Source: a virus. From it: DNA of 64,000 bases. Position 1 is the stretch's first letter; every line of letters starts with the position of its first letter. The notes under the pieces were generated by a model. The model made no database searches. It saw nothing but the letters and a program-made list of their open reading frames with translations, and was not told where the DNA came from. The position numbers and the translations under genes were made by a program. This document shows positions 7,763-15,554 of this stretch, piece by piece. Location: the IMG/VR virus record IMGVR_UViG_3300019458_000027, positions 40,919-104,918 of that record. One strand, written 5' to 3'.

Positions 7763-10713
7763 ATTAGAAGCTCCGTATCCTTCTCGAAGATTAAAGATCG
7801 GGTTCTTGGTTTCTTGGTTATAAGTGCATTACCACGCCCCTGCAAATATAAATCACGACGCTCCTGGGCTGTCAATATCCGCTTCCAGAACCCTAACTCA
7901 TCAATAAAGCCATCCCATCTGCTAGCGTTTCCTGAAGTATCGGCACCCACAGTAAGAGGTTCTGAGGTAAAGTCTGGGACACCTATAGTCGCAACTGAAT
8001 CTATAGCCCCGCCATCTATCTGAATGTTTACAGTGTTGGCAACGGAATCATGCCACCCAACTACATGAAGCCATTGTCCTATCGGTGGAGACCCGAAAGA
8101 ATTAGCAGGAACGGTTCCAACTATGGTGCCACTTCCTAGGCCAAAGATGGTAAATTCAAGTCGATCCAGAGAGCTATTATACCGCATTCGATATTCTCGA
8201 CTTCCAGTGGTTGGATCGGACTTAGCAACGATCGTCATAAATGTGGCCTTTGACTCGAAGTAAATCCAAGCGGAGAAGGTGAAATCTATATCCCCAACGG
8301 AAACAGAAGTATTACTGGCTAAGGACAGGTATTCACTGTTGTCAACTTCAAAGTCCGCTGCATTCTCCCTAACCCCTGCTATTGTGGAGCCAACGGTGTT
8401 GTTATCAGTCAACTCTAGCGATCTAGAGTAAGAATTGGCGTTTCCTGAATTATATAAGTCCGAACGCTCTTTCGCTGTAAGGGTACGCTTCCAAATACCG
8501 ATCTCCTCTATTCTACCGTCCCAATGCTTGTCGATAGTCCCCAGCACGTTTCTTGCTCCAATGATGAGAGAATTGCTGGTCCGCTGGGTGCCTTTTTCAT
8601 GAGACGCCGACATTATCCCGTTATTGTTGACTTGAAAAAACAATCTGCCCTTAATCCCGTCGTACCAAGCTACTAGGAATAACCAAGTACCTGTGGTTAT
8701 CGTTACTCCAGCGTTGCCTTCTAGAGTAGTAAAATCTGCGCCATTCGATATGGTAAATTGCCAAATGTAGGTTGGCGTGTTTGGAGAGTTATTAGTGAGA
8801 GATATAGCATACTCTGAAGCCACGCTTCCGGCCTGAGCTTCGCCTTTATGAATCAGTTGGTGAACGTCTCCTGGAAGGGAATCGATATAGACCCAACAGG
8901 CAATAGTAAAATCTACCCGCCCTGAAGCCAGACCAACATCATCATTATCTGGGAGGGATAAATATTCCGAGTTAGCTTTGGTAAATTGCCCAGCTTTTAC
9001 TTTCTTCCCTGCAGCTTGAGTTACTGTATTGTTATCAGTAAGATGATGGCCGCCGTGATATGGGTTGCCGAGGCCATCATTATAAAGGTCTTGACGTTCT
9101 TGGGCGGTAAGGACTTTCTTCCAAATTCCGACCTCATCGATTCGGCCATTATGACGGTTTTCTTGACCAGTGCTGGTGAACACCGCACCCATCTCGAAGG
9201 GATGAGAACTATCGTAGCTTCCGCCATTCCAAGATGTGCTTGCTATCGTCCCGTTGTCAATCTGTATGTTGATGGTATCGGCTACAGAATCGTGCCAGGC
9301 AACGATAAAATACCACTGTCCTGTAACCTGAGTCCCATCGGCGTTTACGTTCGCAAAGGAGACATTGTTCCCAACATGAAGGACGAACCTAGTTCCATTC
9401 CAGTGGATATAATACTCAAGGGTCTTGGTAACGTTCCCATCGCCTTTGCCTAAGATTGTATTCCCCCCTGTAAAGGAATCGATAAATACCCAACAAGCGA
9501 TGGAAAAGTCAATATCACCCATAGACAGGGCAGCGTTGTCGGTAATTGATAGGTACTCAGTGTTGGCTGCGACAAATTGCGCTGCTTTGCTTACCTTCCC
9601 GTCATTTCGGGTTACGGTATTATTATCAGTAAGATGGCTAGAACCCTTGGAATCTATCCTGGTTCCACTCGGCTCCCCCAATTGCCAATACGCCACTAGA
9701 CTTCGGGTGAGTGTTCCATCCGTGTCTTTTTCGAAATAGCTTACTTCGTCCTGTCTTGTGCCAGAAGCCTCATCGAGGGTGTAATAGGCCGAAAGTCCGT
9801 CTCTAAGACTTCCAACTGGAATCCTCCTACCTGGAAAGAATGTGTTACCTCTTCCCCTCTGGTAAAGCTCTCGACGTTCGGAAGACGACAGCACTTTCTT
9901 CCAAAAACCTAACTCATCAATCCTACCGTTCATGAACTCCTTTACCCCGCCACCCCCACTTTCGGTTACAGCCCCTACCAAAAATTGCGTACTGCTGGAA
10001 AAAGCCGCCCCAGTGGTGGAAACAATTACTGGACTTCCTCCATTCACACTAATGGCTATCTGATTGTTCACTGCGTCATGCCAAGCCACTACAAAATACC
10101 AGGTTGCTGTGGTAAGTGCCGTTGGCCATTGTGCGTCGGCACCAGTTCCAGTGTGACCCAGGACTATCTTGTTGTCATTAGCATTTATCTGTAAGAGATA
10201 CTCCTGATTGGGGGAACCAATTTCATACTTTGTTACTACGTTGAAAGAAGAACCAGCAATGGATGGAAGGGAATCTAGGTAAATCCAGCAAGCGATGGTG
10301 TAGTCTATGTCGCCTGTCGTAAGATCACTGTTGCTGGCCCGGCTTAAGTATTCGCTGTTGGCTTTGGTAAATTGGGCGGCCGGTCCTATAATCCCCGAAC
10401 TTTGCGTTACGGTGTTGTTATCAGTAAGATGACTTGATCCTTTAGAATCTCGACGGGTTCCTGAGGTCTCGTCCAATTTCCAATAGGCCACCAATCTGTC
10501 GGCCAATGTAAGACTGGGGTCAACGTCGAATATACCAGGATCGCTACCCCCCATAATAGCCGTCCTGCCTTGATTACAGTCGGTGTCTTTCTCGAATACT
10601 CCTCCCCAAGCCCCAAAACGGGTTCCGTCAGTTTCTTCAAGACGGAAATACGCTTTCAGATTTGTTCTTAGGGAATCGTTGGTATCGTATTCAAAGACAG
10701 GGGACTTAGGCAT
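7756..10713 (-). CDS. LamG-repeat tail protein, four full modules
   Basis: At 985 residues this is the longest protein in the window. After an N-terminal LKAYFRLEETDGTR cap come a full LamG-like module, a second cap (LSAYYTLDEASGTRQD), then three more full modules. Each module is about 210-220 residues and ends GRIDE.G.WK. followed by an LY..G.GN signature. The N-terminus (MPKSPVFEYDTND) may be the tail attachment end. Lectin-like adhesion to the host surface is inferred from the fold family. Confidence 0.9.
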   Translation of the reverse strand: MPKSPVFEYDTNDSLRTNLKAYFRLEETDGTRFGAWGGVFEKDTDCNQGRTAIMGGSDPGIFDVDPSLTLADRLVAYWKLDETSGTRRDSKGSSHLTDNNTVTQSSGIIGPAAQFTKANSEYLSRASNSDLTTGDIDYTIACWIYLDSLPSIAGSSFNVVTKYEIGSPNQEYLLQINANDNKIVLGHTGTGADAQWPTALTTATWYFVVAWHDAVNNQIAISVNGGSPVIVSTTGAAFSSSTQFLVGAVTESGGGGVKEFMNGRIDELGFWKKVLSSSERRELYQRGRGNTFFPGRRIPVGSLRDGLSAYYTLDEASGTRQDEVSYFEKDTDGTLTRSLVAYWQLGEPSGTRIDSKGSSHLTDNNTVTRNDGKVSKAAQFVAANTEYLSITDNAALSMGDIDFSIACWVFIDSFTGGNTILGKGDGNVTKTLEYYIHWNGTRFVLHVGNNVSFANVNADGTQVTGQWYFIVAWHDSVADTINIQIDNGTIASTSWNGGSYDSSHPFEMGAVFTSTGQENRHNGRIDEVGIWKKVLTAQERQDLYNDGLGNPYHGGHHLTDNNTVTQAAGKKVKAGQFTKANSEYLSLPDNDDVGLASGRVDFTIACWVYIDSLPGDVHQLIHKGEAQAGSVASEYAISLTNNSPNTPTYIWQFTISNGADFTTLEGNAGVTITTGTWLFLVAWYDGIKGRLFFQVNNNGIMSASHEKGTQRTSNSLIIGARNVLGTIDKHWDGRIEEIGIWKRTLTAKERSDLYNSGNANSYSRSLELTDNNTVGSTIAGVRENAADFEVDNSEYLSLASNTSVSVGDIDFTFSAWIYFESKATFMTIVAKSDPTTGSREYRMRYNSSLDRLEFTIFGLGSGTIVGTVPANSFGSPPIGQWLHVVGWHDSVANTVNIQIDGGAIDSVATIGVPDFTSEPLTVGADTSGNASRWDGFIDELGFWKRILTAQERRDLYLQGRGNALITKKPRTRSLIFEKDTELLIC

Positions 10714-10755
10714 AATCCTTTTCTTCTACCTTTCCGAAACCACCTACTAGTGAGA

Positions 10756-11175
10756 TTAGATTTCTTCTATGACTTCGGCCCAAGCAAAATCACGACTCTC
10801 AGGGCCAACTCCAACAGATCGGGAGTATTTCCTCACGACGTTCGGGGTAACGGAGGTGTCCGTTTCCTTAACTGTCGCAACGATCACATATCCTTTTCCA
10901 CTAGGCCCATTATAAGCGTGGACTTCCAAGCGTCCCTTGGCATTGGCCGGAACCGTAATTCCAGCATCGGTCCAGTCGGCGGTTTGATCGGTCGGACTGA
11001 CTGTCGCATCGGTGGCAACGGTCGCCCCATCCTGTGGAATCGATGGCGTCCAAGCAATTCCCTGCCAGTATTTCCCATTGGCAGCCAAATAGTCGGCTTG
11101 CTTGGTGGTAAGTTGTGTTTGCAGATCGCTGATTTCTAAATCAACGGCATCTTTTAAAGCGGTTGAAAGTGGCAT
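10756..11175 (-). CDS. Tail-associated hypothetical protein, 139 aa
   Basis: Residues 1-40 are a predicted helix (ISDLQTQLTTKQADYLAANG). Residues 45-139 look beta-rich (WTDAGITVPANAKGRLEVHA, GYVIVATVKE). The layout, a trimerisation-like helix followed by a beta domain, and its place between a tail-fibre gene and the LamG genes suggest a fibre or baseplate accessory. No named family is recognised. Confidence 0.75.
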   Translation of the reverse strand: MPLSTALKDAVDLEISDLQTQLTTKQADYLAANGKYWQGIAWTPSIPQDGATVATDATVSPTDQTADWTDAGITVPANAKGRLEVHAYNGPSGKGYVIVATVKETDTSVTPNVVRKYSRSVGVGPESRDFAWAEVIEEI

Positions 11176-11193
11176 GTTCTAATCCTCCTCCTG

Positions 11194-11976
11194 TTAATAT
11201 CCTTTAACGAAAGCTACAACGTCCCATTTATCATCAGTAGAATCATAAATGGCGGTCATATAATCGATGGCACTTGGAGTGGTTGATAAAGTTACGTCAA
11301 CAATATCAGTCCCCAAGCGAAACTTTGTATCAAGGGTGATTGTTCTCCCACCCGTAGAATCTTGTTTAAGAATCCAGGTAACTTTCTGTCGATTTGACGG
11401 ATTGGTCGGATTTCCCAGCGTTCTATTTCCCGCCAAAGTAACGGTAAATTGGTTCCCTAAAGCGGCGTTCGTAGCAATTGTGGCTGCATCGGTTAAAGCT
11501 GCCGTTCCTGATCTAAAGCTTTCACTAACGTCGAGCTTAGTAGATGGAGAAGAGGTTCCAATTCCAACCTTATCGGTGGAGGTTTCTAGTCTAACAACCG
11601 TACCATCGTCAGTCCACCCATTAGCACCGCCACCACCACCACCTGCTCCCGAATTTACCCACGTCCTTTTGTCCGTGATAGTAGTAATTGCTCCACCTGC
11701 AGTTACTACTGTGGCAATGGGGATTCTACCAGTAGTGAATCCTACGGTGTTGGAAGTAGCTACTCCCGCCGTGTCAATCTCTACATAGTTAGTGGTAGCA
11801 TTAGTAAGAGCAACAGTCTGCTCGTTTTTATCTGTAACCGTGTTATCGTTTCTAATTCGGCCCGCCCTGACTGTCAGATTTAGGCCCCCTCCATCTTCTG
11901 GAGAGAAATCACGGAGATCATCTATTAAGATGCTTTCGTCTCGTATTTGTCCTGATGGAACTGTAGTTCTAGGCAT
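11194..11976 (-). CDS. Tail fibre / collar-like protein
   Basis: The 260-residue protein starts MPRTTVPSGQIRDESI, a beginning typical of tail-fibre and minor tail proteins that list IRD..I..DDL repeats. A Gly-rich hinge (GAGGGGGGANGW) near residue 115 precedes VGIGTSSPSTKLDV, the signature found ahead of intramolecular chaperone or fibre-tip regions. The C-terminus (DYMTAIYDSTDDKWDVV) is a beta sandwich-like end. It probably forms part of the adsorption apparatus with the LamG proteins. Confidence 0.8.
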   Translation of the reverse strand: MPRTTVPSGQIRDESILIDDLRDFSPEDGGGLNLTVRAGRIRNDNTVTDKNEQTVALTNATTNYVEIDTAGVATSNTVGFTTGRIPIATVVTAGGAITTITDKRTWVNSGAGGGGGGANGWTDDGTVVRLETSTDKVGIGTSSPSTKLDVSESFRSGTAALTDAATIATNAALGNQFTVTLAGNRTLGNPTNPSNRQKVTWILKQDSTGGRTITLDTKFRLGTDIVDVTLSTTPSAIDYMTAIYDSTDDKWDVVAFVKGY

Positions 11977-12137
11977 TACTTCTTCTCCTTCCTACACTTG
12001 GGGCAAACGTAATTATCGGATATCTCAAAGTGTGAGCGTTCTTCCCTAGGAAGATTCTTGAGTAATCCTGCTGGATATTCGACGATACACGCACACTTCA
12101 CGCAGATTTGCTTTAGAAGTTTGTTATCTTTATCCAT
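11976..12137 (-). CDS. Zinc-ribbon protein, tandem paralog 2
   Basis: The 53-residue protein starts MDKDNKLLKQICVKC at 12137, two bases after the upstream stop; the frame is open further upstream but that would overlap its neighbour. CVKC near residue 12 and CPKC at the end form a zinc ribbon. The spacing and the YP..LL..LP segment match the adjacent gene at 12140-12328, so the two are tandem duplicates. Confidence 0.65.
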   Translation of the reverse strand: MDKDNKLLKQICVKCACIVEYPAGLLKNLPREERSHFEISDNYVCPKCRKEKK

Positions 12138-12139
12138 CG

Positions 12140-12328
12140 TTAACAATTGCAATCCCCACTTTGGTATTCTGCTTTTTTGATTTTGAAACAATCTCTGCAC
12201 ATCAGTTTCTCAGGCGTTTCCACAATTTTTCTACCTGGGGGTAGTCCTTCTAATGCCCTCTTGGGGTAAATAATTGGCTCTCCGCAATGTGAGCATTTAT
12301 AAACTAACCTGGGGTCTATGTCTGCCAT
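12140..12328 (-). CDS. Zinc-ribbon protein, tandem paralog 1
   Basis: The 62-residue protein has CSHCG at residue 12, then IIYPKRALEGLPPG, then CRDC near residue 44, a four-Cys zinc ribbon, and a Cys-rich end GDCNC. A good GAGGAG ribosome site precedes ATG. It resembles its downstream neighbour in spacing and core residues, indicating duplication. The structured segment 12329-12601 lies directly upstream and may act as its leader. Confidence 0.75.
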   Translation of the reverse strand: MADIDPRLVYKCSHCGEPIIYPKRALEGLPPGRKIVETPEKLMCRDCFKIKKAEYQSGDCNC

Positions 12329-12601
12329 TTTTACTCCTCAATAGGTGATGGGTTAACGTACCCATCGAACGATCATAAGTCGCTTGACTTTATGACTGGT
12401 TGAAATTTTGCCTTTCTAGCCACTCGAAATTCGAGATGACTAGATCGGACTTTAATATTTTATGAGTGCAAGTGCCTCCTGTTCCCAAGAGGCACCGTCG
12501 AAATGTCTTAAGAATCATCCCTTTCGGGATTATCCCTTCACCAGGTTTTCACTGGCTGATTTCGAATCTACTTGTATTCGACACCCTACGGTGTCCTCCT
12601 A
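12329..12601 (-). ncRNA. Structured non-coding segment B (candidate RNA or leader)
   Basis: This 273-base gap has no convincing ORF but at least five hairpins on the transcribed strand. In order: GACACC-GTAG-GGTGTC; a stem formed by TCAGCCAG and CTGGTGA; ATCCC-GAAA-GGGAT with a GNRA-type loop; GTGCCTC/GAGGCAC with a 10-base loop; GTCATAA..GTC/GAC-TTATGATC; and GATGGGT/ACCCATC. GTCGAA and TTCGAC could close the first three into a multibranch domain. No known riboswitch, ribozyme or tmRNA signature is recognised. It ends just before the ribosome site of the zinc-ribbon gene at 12328. Confidence 0.5.
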
Positions 12602-12826
12602 TTAAACTGAGGTGATGGTTTTGACGCCAACGTTGTCCTTGTGCTTCAAGACATTAGCCGTGGTGTCATACCAGAGATCTCCCTCAACAGCATCGGTCGG
12701 GTTGCCGTCAACACCACGAAGGTGGACAGCGAGACAATCAACAACGTCTCCCCTCATCGTGCCTACCCACTCTCTCCTCGGAGATTCCAGAGAATCGTGG
12801 TCCCTAACTGAAGTCGGTACTGCCAT
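12602..12826 (-). CDS. Small tail-type protein, 74 aa
   Basis: The C-terminal half contains GDLWYDTTANVLKHKDNVG, the pattern found where phage tail fibres display a parameterised beta repeat. The N-terminal half carries VDCLAVHLRG. It lies between two structured non-coding segments and next to other small virion-type genes. A collar or fibre accessory role is likely but not proven. Confidence 0.7.
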   Translation of the reverse strand: MAVPTSVRDHDSLESPRREWVGTMRGDVVDCLAVHLRGVDGNPTDAVEGDLWYDTTANVLKHKDNVGVKTITSV

Positions 12827-12842
12827 TTAAATCACCATCCTT

Positions 12843-13118
12843 TCATAAAGAATTTGGTACATGATTAATCCCAGGTACATTAATCAAAACAAGAGTTCCT
12901 GCATCCACACCTAAAGTATAATTCGTAAGGTGCTTGCTGGTTTCTTCGTCCATCACTATCTGCACGTCTCCTACCGTGGGGTGAACGACGATATCGCCTG
13001 GGTTGATTACTTTATCGAATCCAGCCGAAATAATTCCATCCCTGTAACGCAAACGGTAGAACGTACTTGGACTTTCTTTGTTAAGTCTCTTTACTGCCAC
13101 TTCCGTAAGTTCTAACAT
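12843..13118 (-). CDS. IscA/HesB-like protein lacking the conserved cysteines
   Basis: The 91-residue protein starts MLELTEVAVKRLNKE, like A-type iron-sulfur carriers, and keeps the pattern VQIVMDEETSKHLTNYTLG..AGTLVLINVPG where IscA has VDPES..YLDG and FVFNNPN. The GCSGF and CGCG cysteines of genuine carriers are absent, so iron-sulfur transfer is unlikely. The fold may have been reused as a structural or adaptor module. ATG overlaps the upstream stop as TAATG. Confidence 0.6.
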   Translation of the reverse strand: MLELTEVAVKRLNKESPSTFYRLRYRDGIISAGFDKVINPGDIVVHPTVGDVQIVMDEETSKHLTNYTLGVDAGTLVLINVPGINHVPNSL

Positions 13119-13282
13119 TATCCTATTTTCCTCACTCTAACACCATTGTTTTCGAAATTAACCACTTCAAAGGTTCCAATCTTTATAGTGAACTGATCTC
13201 CTACTCTTGGTTTCCTTCCCAGGTAGTTCTCAACTATCCGCTCAGGGACTATCTGCGTCGAGTATTCCTTCCCAAAAGAAAT
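13118..13282 (-). CDS. Small protein with non-AUG start
   Basis: The frame reads ISFGKEYSTQIVPERIVENY and then a GRKPRVGDQFTIKIG segment, ending RVRKIG; its TAA overlaps the next ATG. It is clearly protein-like, yet no ATG, GTG or TTG exists after the in-frame stop just upstream. A perfect AGGAGG lies 7 bases before an ATT (13282) and 4 before a CTG (13285), so one of these probably starts translation. The alternative, that this is a 3' exon joined through the structured segment upstream, is discussed in the findings. Similar short beta proteins sit near tail genes. Confidence 0.5.
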   Translation of the reverse strand: MSFGKEYSTQIVPERIVENYLGRKPRVGDQFTIKIGTFEVVNFENNGVRVRKIG

Positions 13283-13512
13283 CAGTTACCCTCCTAATAA
13301 ACGACAGCAGGTAACGACGATCCGCCAGTACGTGGCAATTTTAATTCGTACACTCACGCCGTAAGGCTCCCGCTGTCAATTGGTTCGGGTGCTATAGTCT
13401 CTGACAGGCTGCATTAACCTAAGGCGATCTATTATCCATAGCTTCTACGCCCCATTACCAAACCAACCTGCTTCTTAAAACACCTAATTATTAGTCCGTC
13501 CCCGACGATCTC
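13283..13512 (-). ncRNA. Structured non-coding segment A with group I intron-like core motif
   Basis: No ORF with a start fits this 230-base gap. On the transcribed strand there is a 9-bp stem GACAGCGGG/CCTGCTGTC enclosing GCC-TTAC-GGC and GTACG/CGTAC hairpins, and TTGGTT/AACCAA could form a long-range helix. Before this stem lies ATGCAG..TGTCAGAGACTATAG, close to the R element of group I introns (TCAGAGACTA). The matching S-type GATAGTCC is found only inside the next coding region, so a complete intron is not demonstrated. It could be a degenerate intron or an unrelated structured RNA. Confidence 0.45.
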
Positions 13513-14679
13513 TTACTTCTTTTTGTTCTTTTTCTCCCCACCAGCTTGCTCAACAATATGCTGAGCTAGAGCATGCGGATCTTCCACCCCTGGTTGATCT
13601 ACAACTCTCTCGTATGCCTCGGTGTGAGTTATTTCGCCCTTAGCAAGTTTACCAATTCTAGCCACTCGTTCTGCTAAGGAAATTACTTGCTCCGCTAATT
13701 CCATCGCTTGTGGAACAACATCGGCCCCTTCTTCCTCGGCATGTTCAGCACCCTCACGCCTGGCCTGATTCTCAAGGTAGGCAGCAGGTTCCTCTTCTTC
13801 ATCCATCGAAGGTGCATCGCCTTCATCGATCGGTTCCCCGTTTTCGTCTACCTTCGGGGCCTCATCCGCTTTCTCTTCTCCAGGAACGACTTCCTCCTCA
13901 CCCGCTTCTTCCTCCATACCCTCTTCTCCTGGTACTTCCTCCTCTTCCTCTTCCGTACCAACGTCATCCTTCGGAGGGAATCTAAAAGCACCAGCTTTCT
14001 TAACGGGGGGAGTGATTTCGTCCTCTTCCTCCTTGTAATTCTTGTCTACGAGCTTTCCCTTATAGACTTTCTTGACCGAATCGGGGGTTTCGAATGTCTG
14101 GGTCATGGTAGATTTCCAGAGAACGGTCAATCCGCCCTTTGAGGAGACACCAGCAACGACACCAACCTCTTTGCCCATCCTGGTCTCTCGAACGACAAGG
14201 TTCCCAACTTCGAACTTAATAACACCCGCTTTCTCACGGGTATACATCTCTCGGCGATCCGCCTCATTCTGCAGATCGTTCTTATCCTCGTCGGCGTCCT
14301 TATCAGAAGCTTTCGGCTTCCCTTTGGCGTCATCGTCTCCAATCTTGCCAGCTTGATCGGAATGTTTGTCGCTCTTGGTCGGGTCCTCCGCTTTCGGTGA
14401 GGTCTTAGCTTGTTCAAGCCCTCCCGCAGCTTCTGCCAGCCTATTGACGTGGGTCTCACTGGGAACCTGCCCAACAAAGGAAGCTGCTTTCTTCAACTCT
14501 TTGACTTGCTCTCCTGTAAGAGTATACCAATTCCTCTTCTGCATGGTGCTCTTAGCGGCGAGTAGCTTGTCGAAAGTCTCCGAGGCGAACTTATCTTCCT
14601 CTGGTGTTAATGGAATACAAGCCGATCTCTTTTCGAGAACAGACTTGAGCAATTCTTTTTCTTTCGGCGTTAAAGCCAT
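13513..14679 (-). CDS. Acidic modular protein, 388 aa
   Basis: The N-terminal 75 residues are helical (TPKEKELLKSVLEKRSACIP). A charged Lys/Asp linker follows to about residue 135. Residues 145-210 form a small beta domain (FEVGNLVVRETRMGKEVGVV) resembling KOW/Tudor-like barrels. Then comes a very acidic Glu/Pro/Gly tract (about 235-310) and a helical C-terminus ending in a Lys cluster (KKNKKK). Acidic tracts like this occur in scaffold or DNA-mimic proteins; the role here is unknown. It sits in the region where capsid-related genes would be expected. Confidence 0.7.
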   Translation of the reverse strand: MALTPKEKELLKSVLEKRSACIPLTPEEDKFASETFDKLLAAKSTMQKRNWYTLTGEQVKELKKAASFVGQVPSETHVNRLAEAAGGLEQAKTSPKAEDPTKSDKHSDQAGKIGDDDAKGKPKASDKDADEDKNDLQNEADRREMYTREKAGVIKFEVGNLVVRETRMGKEVGVVAGVSSKGGLTVLWKSTMTQTFETPDSVKKVYKGKLVDKNYKEEEDEITPPVKKAGAFRFPPKDDVGTEEEEEEVPGEEGMEEEAGEEEVVPGEEKADEAPKVDENGEPIDEGDAPSMDEEEEPAAYLENQARREGAEHAEEEGADVVPQAMELAEQVISLAERVARIGKLAKGEITHTEAYERVVDQPGVEDPHALAQHIVEQAGGEKKNKKK

Positions 14680-14693
14680 CTTTCCTCCTTTTC

Positions 14694-15242
14694 CTAATAT
14701 CCTCTTCGAAGAAGGTCTCGGCGTGTAATTACGTCAAGATCACTTTCTTCGTGTTCGTTTAAGTCCGTCTCCCTCTCGGCAAAAACTCTCCTAGCAAACT
14801 TTCTCAGAGTTCGAGGACTGTACTTGGCTAACAAGTACCTGATTAAAGTCTCCTCATCCACGTGGACGGGGAAATTTCCGCACATATTCGCTGTGTACAT
14901 TCGGCTGAGCTTTTCGTGATCGGGAACAATACACAGACGTTCATAGGTTACTGGATTATGGCCACATTCAACTGCATAAGGCCTCATCCACGTGTAATCG
15001 GAGGGATACCTTTTTCTAGCCGTGTTATACTTACGATAGTCGGCTCGGCTTCTAAAAACGTGAACCTCGGTTCTCTCCTTCGCCACCTCGTAAACCTGCT
15101 TGCCGTGGTACACTACAATAACCCTCTTTCGAAGGTATTTACTGTACTGCTTTTTGCCTAGAAGCCGTCTTAGGAGCTTCCTGGCCCTTCGTCCCGCCCG
15201 TTCCGACATGATCTGCTCATCGTCCATATAAGGAGCCATCAC
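14694..15242 (-). CDS. Basic hypothetical protein, 182 aa
   Basis: The N-terminus is very basic (RAGRRARKLLRRLLGKKQYS), followed by a beta domain (KRVIVVYHGKQVYEVA, EVHVFRSRADYRKY) and a central region with Cys and His (VECGHNPVTYERLCIVPD). The C-terminus is helical. A domain of this shape with a basic helix-rich start recurs in phage genomes without a known function. The gene is co-directional with the Ubl-like gene upstream and the acidic protein downstream. Confidence 0.65.
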   Translation of the reverse strand: MMAPYMDDEQIMSERAGRRARKLLRRLLGKKQYSKYLRKRVIVVYHGKQVYEVAKERTEVHVFRSRADYRKYNTARKRYPSDYTWMRPYAVECGHNPVTYERLCIVPDHEKLSRMYTANMCGNFPVHVDEETLIRYLLAKYSPRTLRKFARRVFAERETDLNEHEESDLDVITRRDLLRRGY

Positions 15243-15260
15243 ACGCCACCCTTTAAGAGA

Positions 15261-15473
15261 TTAACCCCCAACCATTGGCATTAGGAGAAACGTCTCTCGC
15301 TCGTTGATATCGAACGACTTGGAGACTTTCCCATCTTCGGTAATTCCTGTGTATCCCTGGCGAACACGGTTGCGAAACTCTTCTCTAGCTTTCGCAACGG
15401 AAGTCTCGTCTTTCACGTTAAACTCCAAAGTCGTGTCCCCAAAACGAGGATCAATAATAGTCAGTTTGTTCAC
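15261..15473 (-). CDS. MoaD/ThiS-like beta-grasp protein ending in GG
   Basis: The 70-residue protein, read from a GTG with AGGGG 8 bases upstream, has an N-terminal beta hairpin (KLTIIDPRFGDTTLEFNV), a helix (SVAKAREEFRNRV), and ends FLLMPMVGG. The hydrophobic-P-x-V-GG terminus is the hallmark of MoaD/ThiS sulfur carriers and related ubiquitin-like proteins, whose C-terminal Gly is activated by an E1-like enzyme. No E1, E2 or JAB partner is visible in this window. The frame is open upstream to 15512, but the GTG has the better site. A tail-assembly or sulfur-carrier role is inferred from the fold only. Confidence 0.6.
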   Translation of the reverse strand: MNKLTIIDPRFGDTTLEFNVKDETSVAKAREEFRNRVRQGYTGITEDGKVSKSFDINERETFLLMPMVGG

Positions 15474-15554
15474 TTGTTTCACCCCTTTAAAGGTAAATGA
15501 TAAACAGAGCATGAGGTAAACTCAAGCTCTATGTGGCCACCCCATAAAACAAAA

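Larger units (their letters stand above)
4190..10713 (-). repeat. Tandem LamG module array across three genes
   Basis: Nine complete LamG-like modules and five short caps are spread over three adjacent ORFs. Module borders are highly conserved at the protein level, for example LTDNNTVTQ at the start and GRIDEVGFWKRVLT at the end, while the interiors diverge. This arrangement allows module loss, gain or shuffling by recombination. Confidence 0.85.

Noticed and set aside
4190-10713. Diversity-generating retroelement acting on LamG genes
   Set aside because: No reverse transcriptase or template repeat is visible in the window. Variation between modules looks like ordinary divergence.
13118-13512. 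A complete group I intron
   Set aside because: Only an R-like motif is clear. The S-like partner falls in coding sequence and no 5' exon with a start was found, so I list a structured segment instead.
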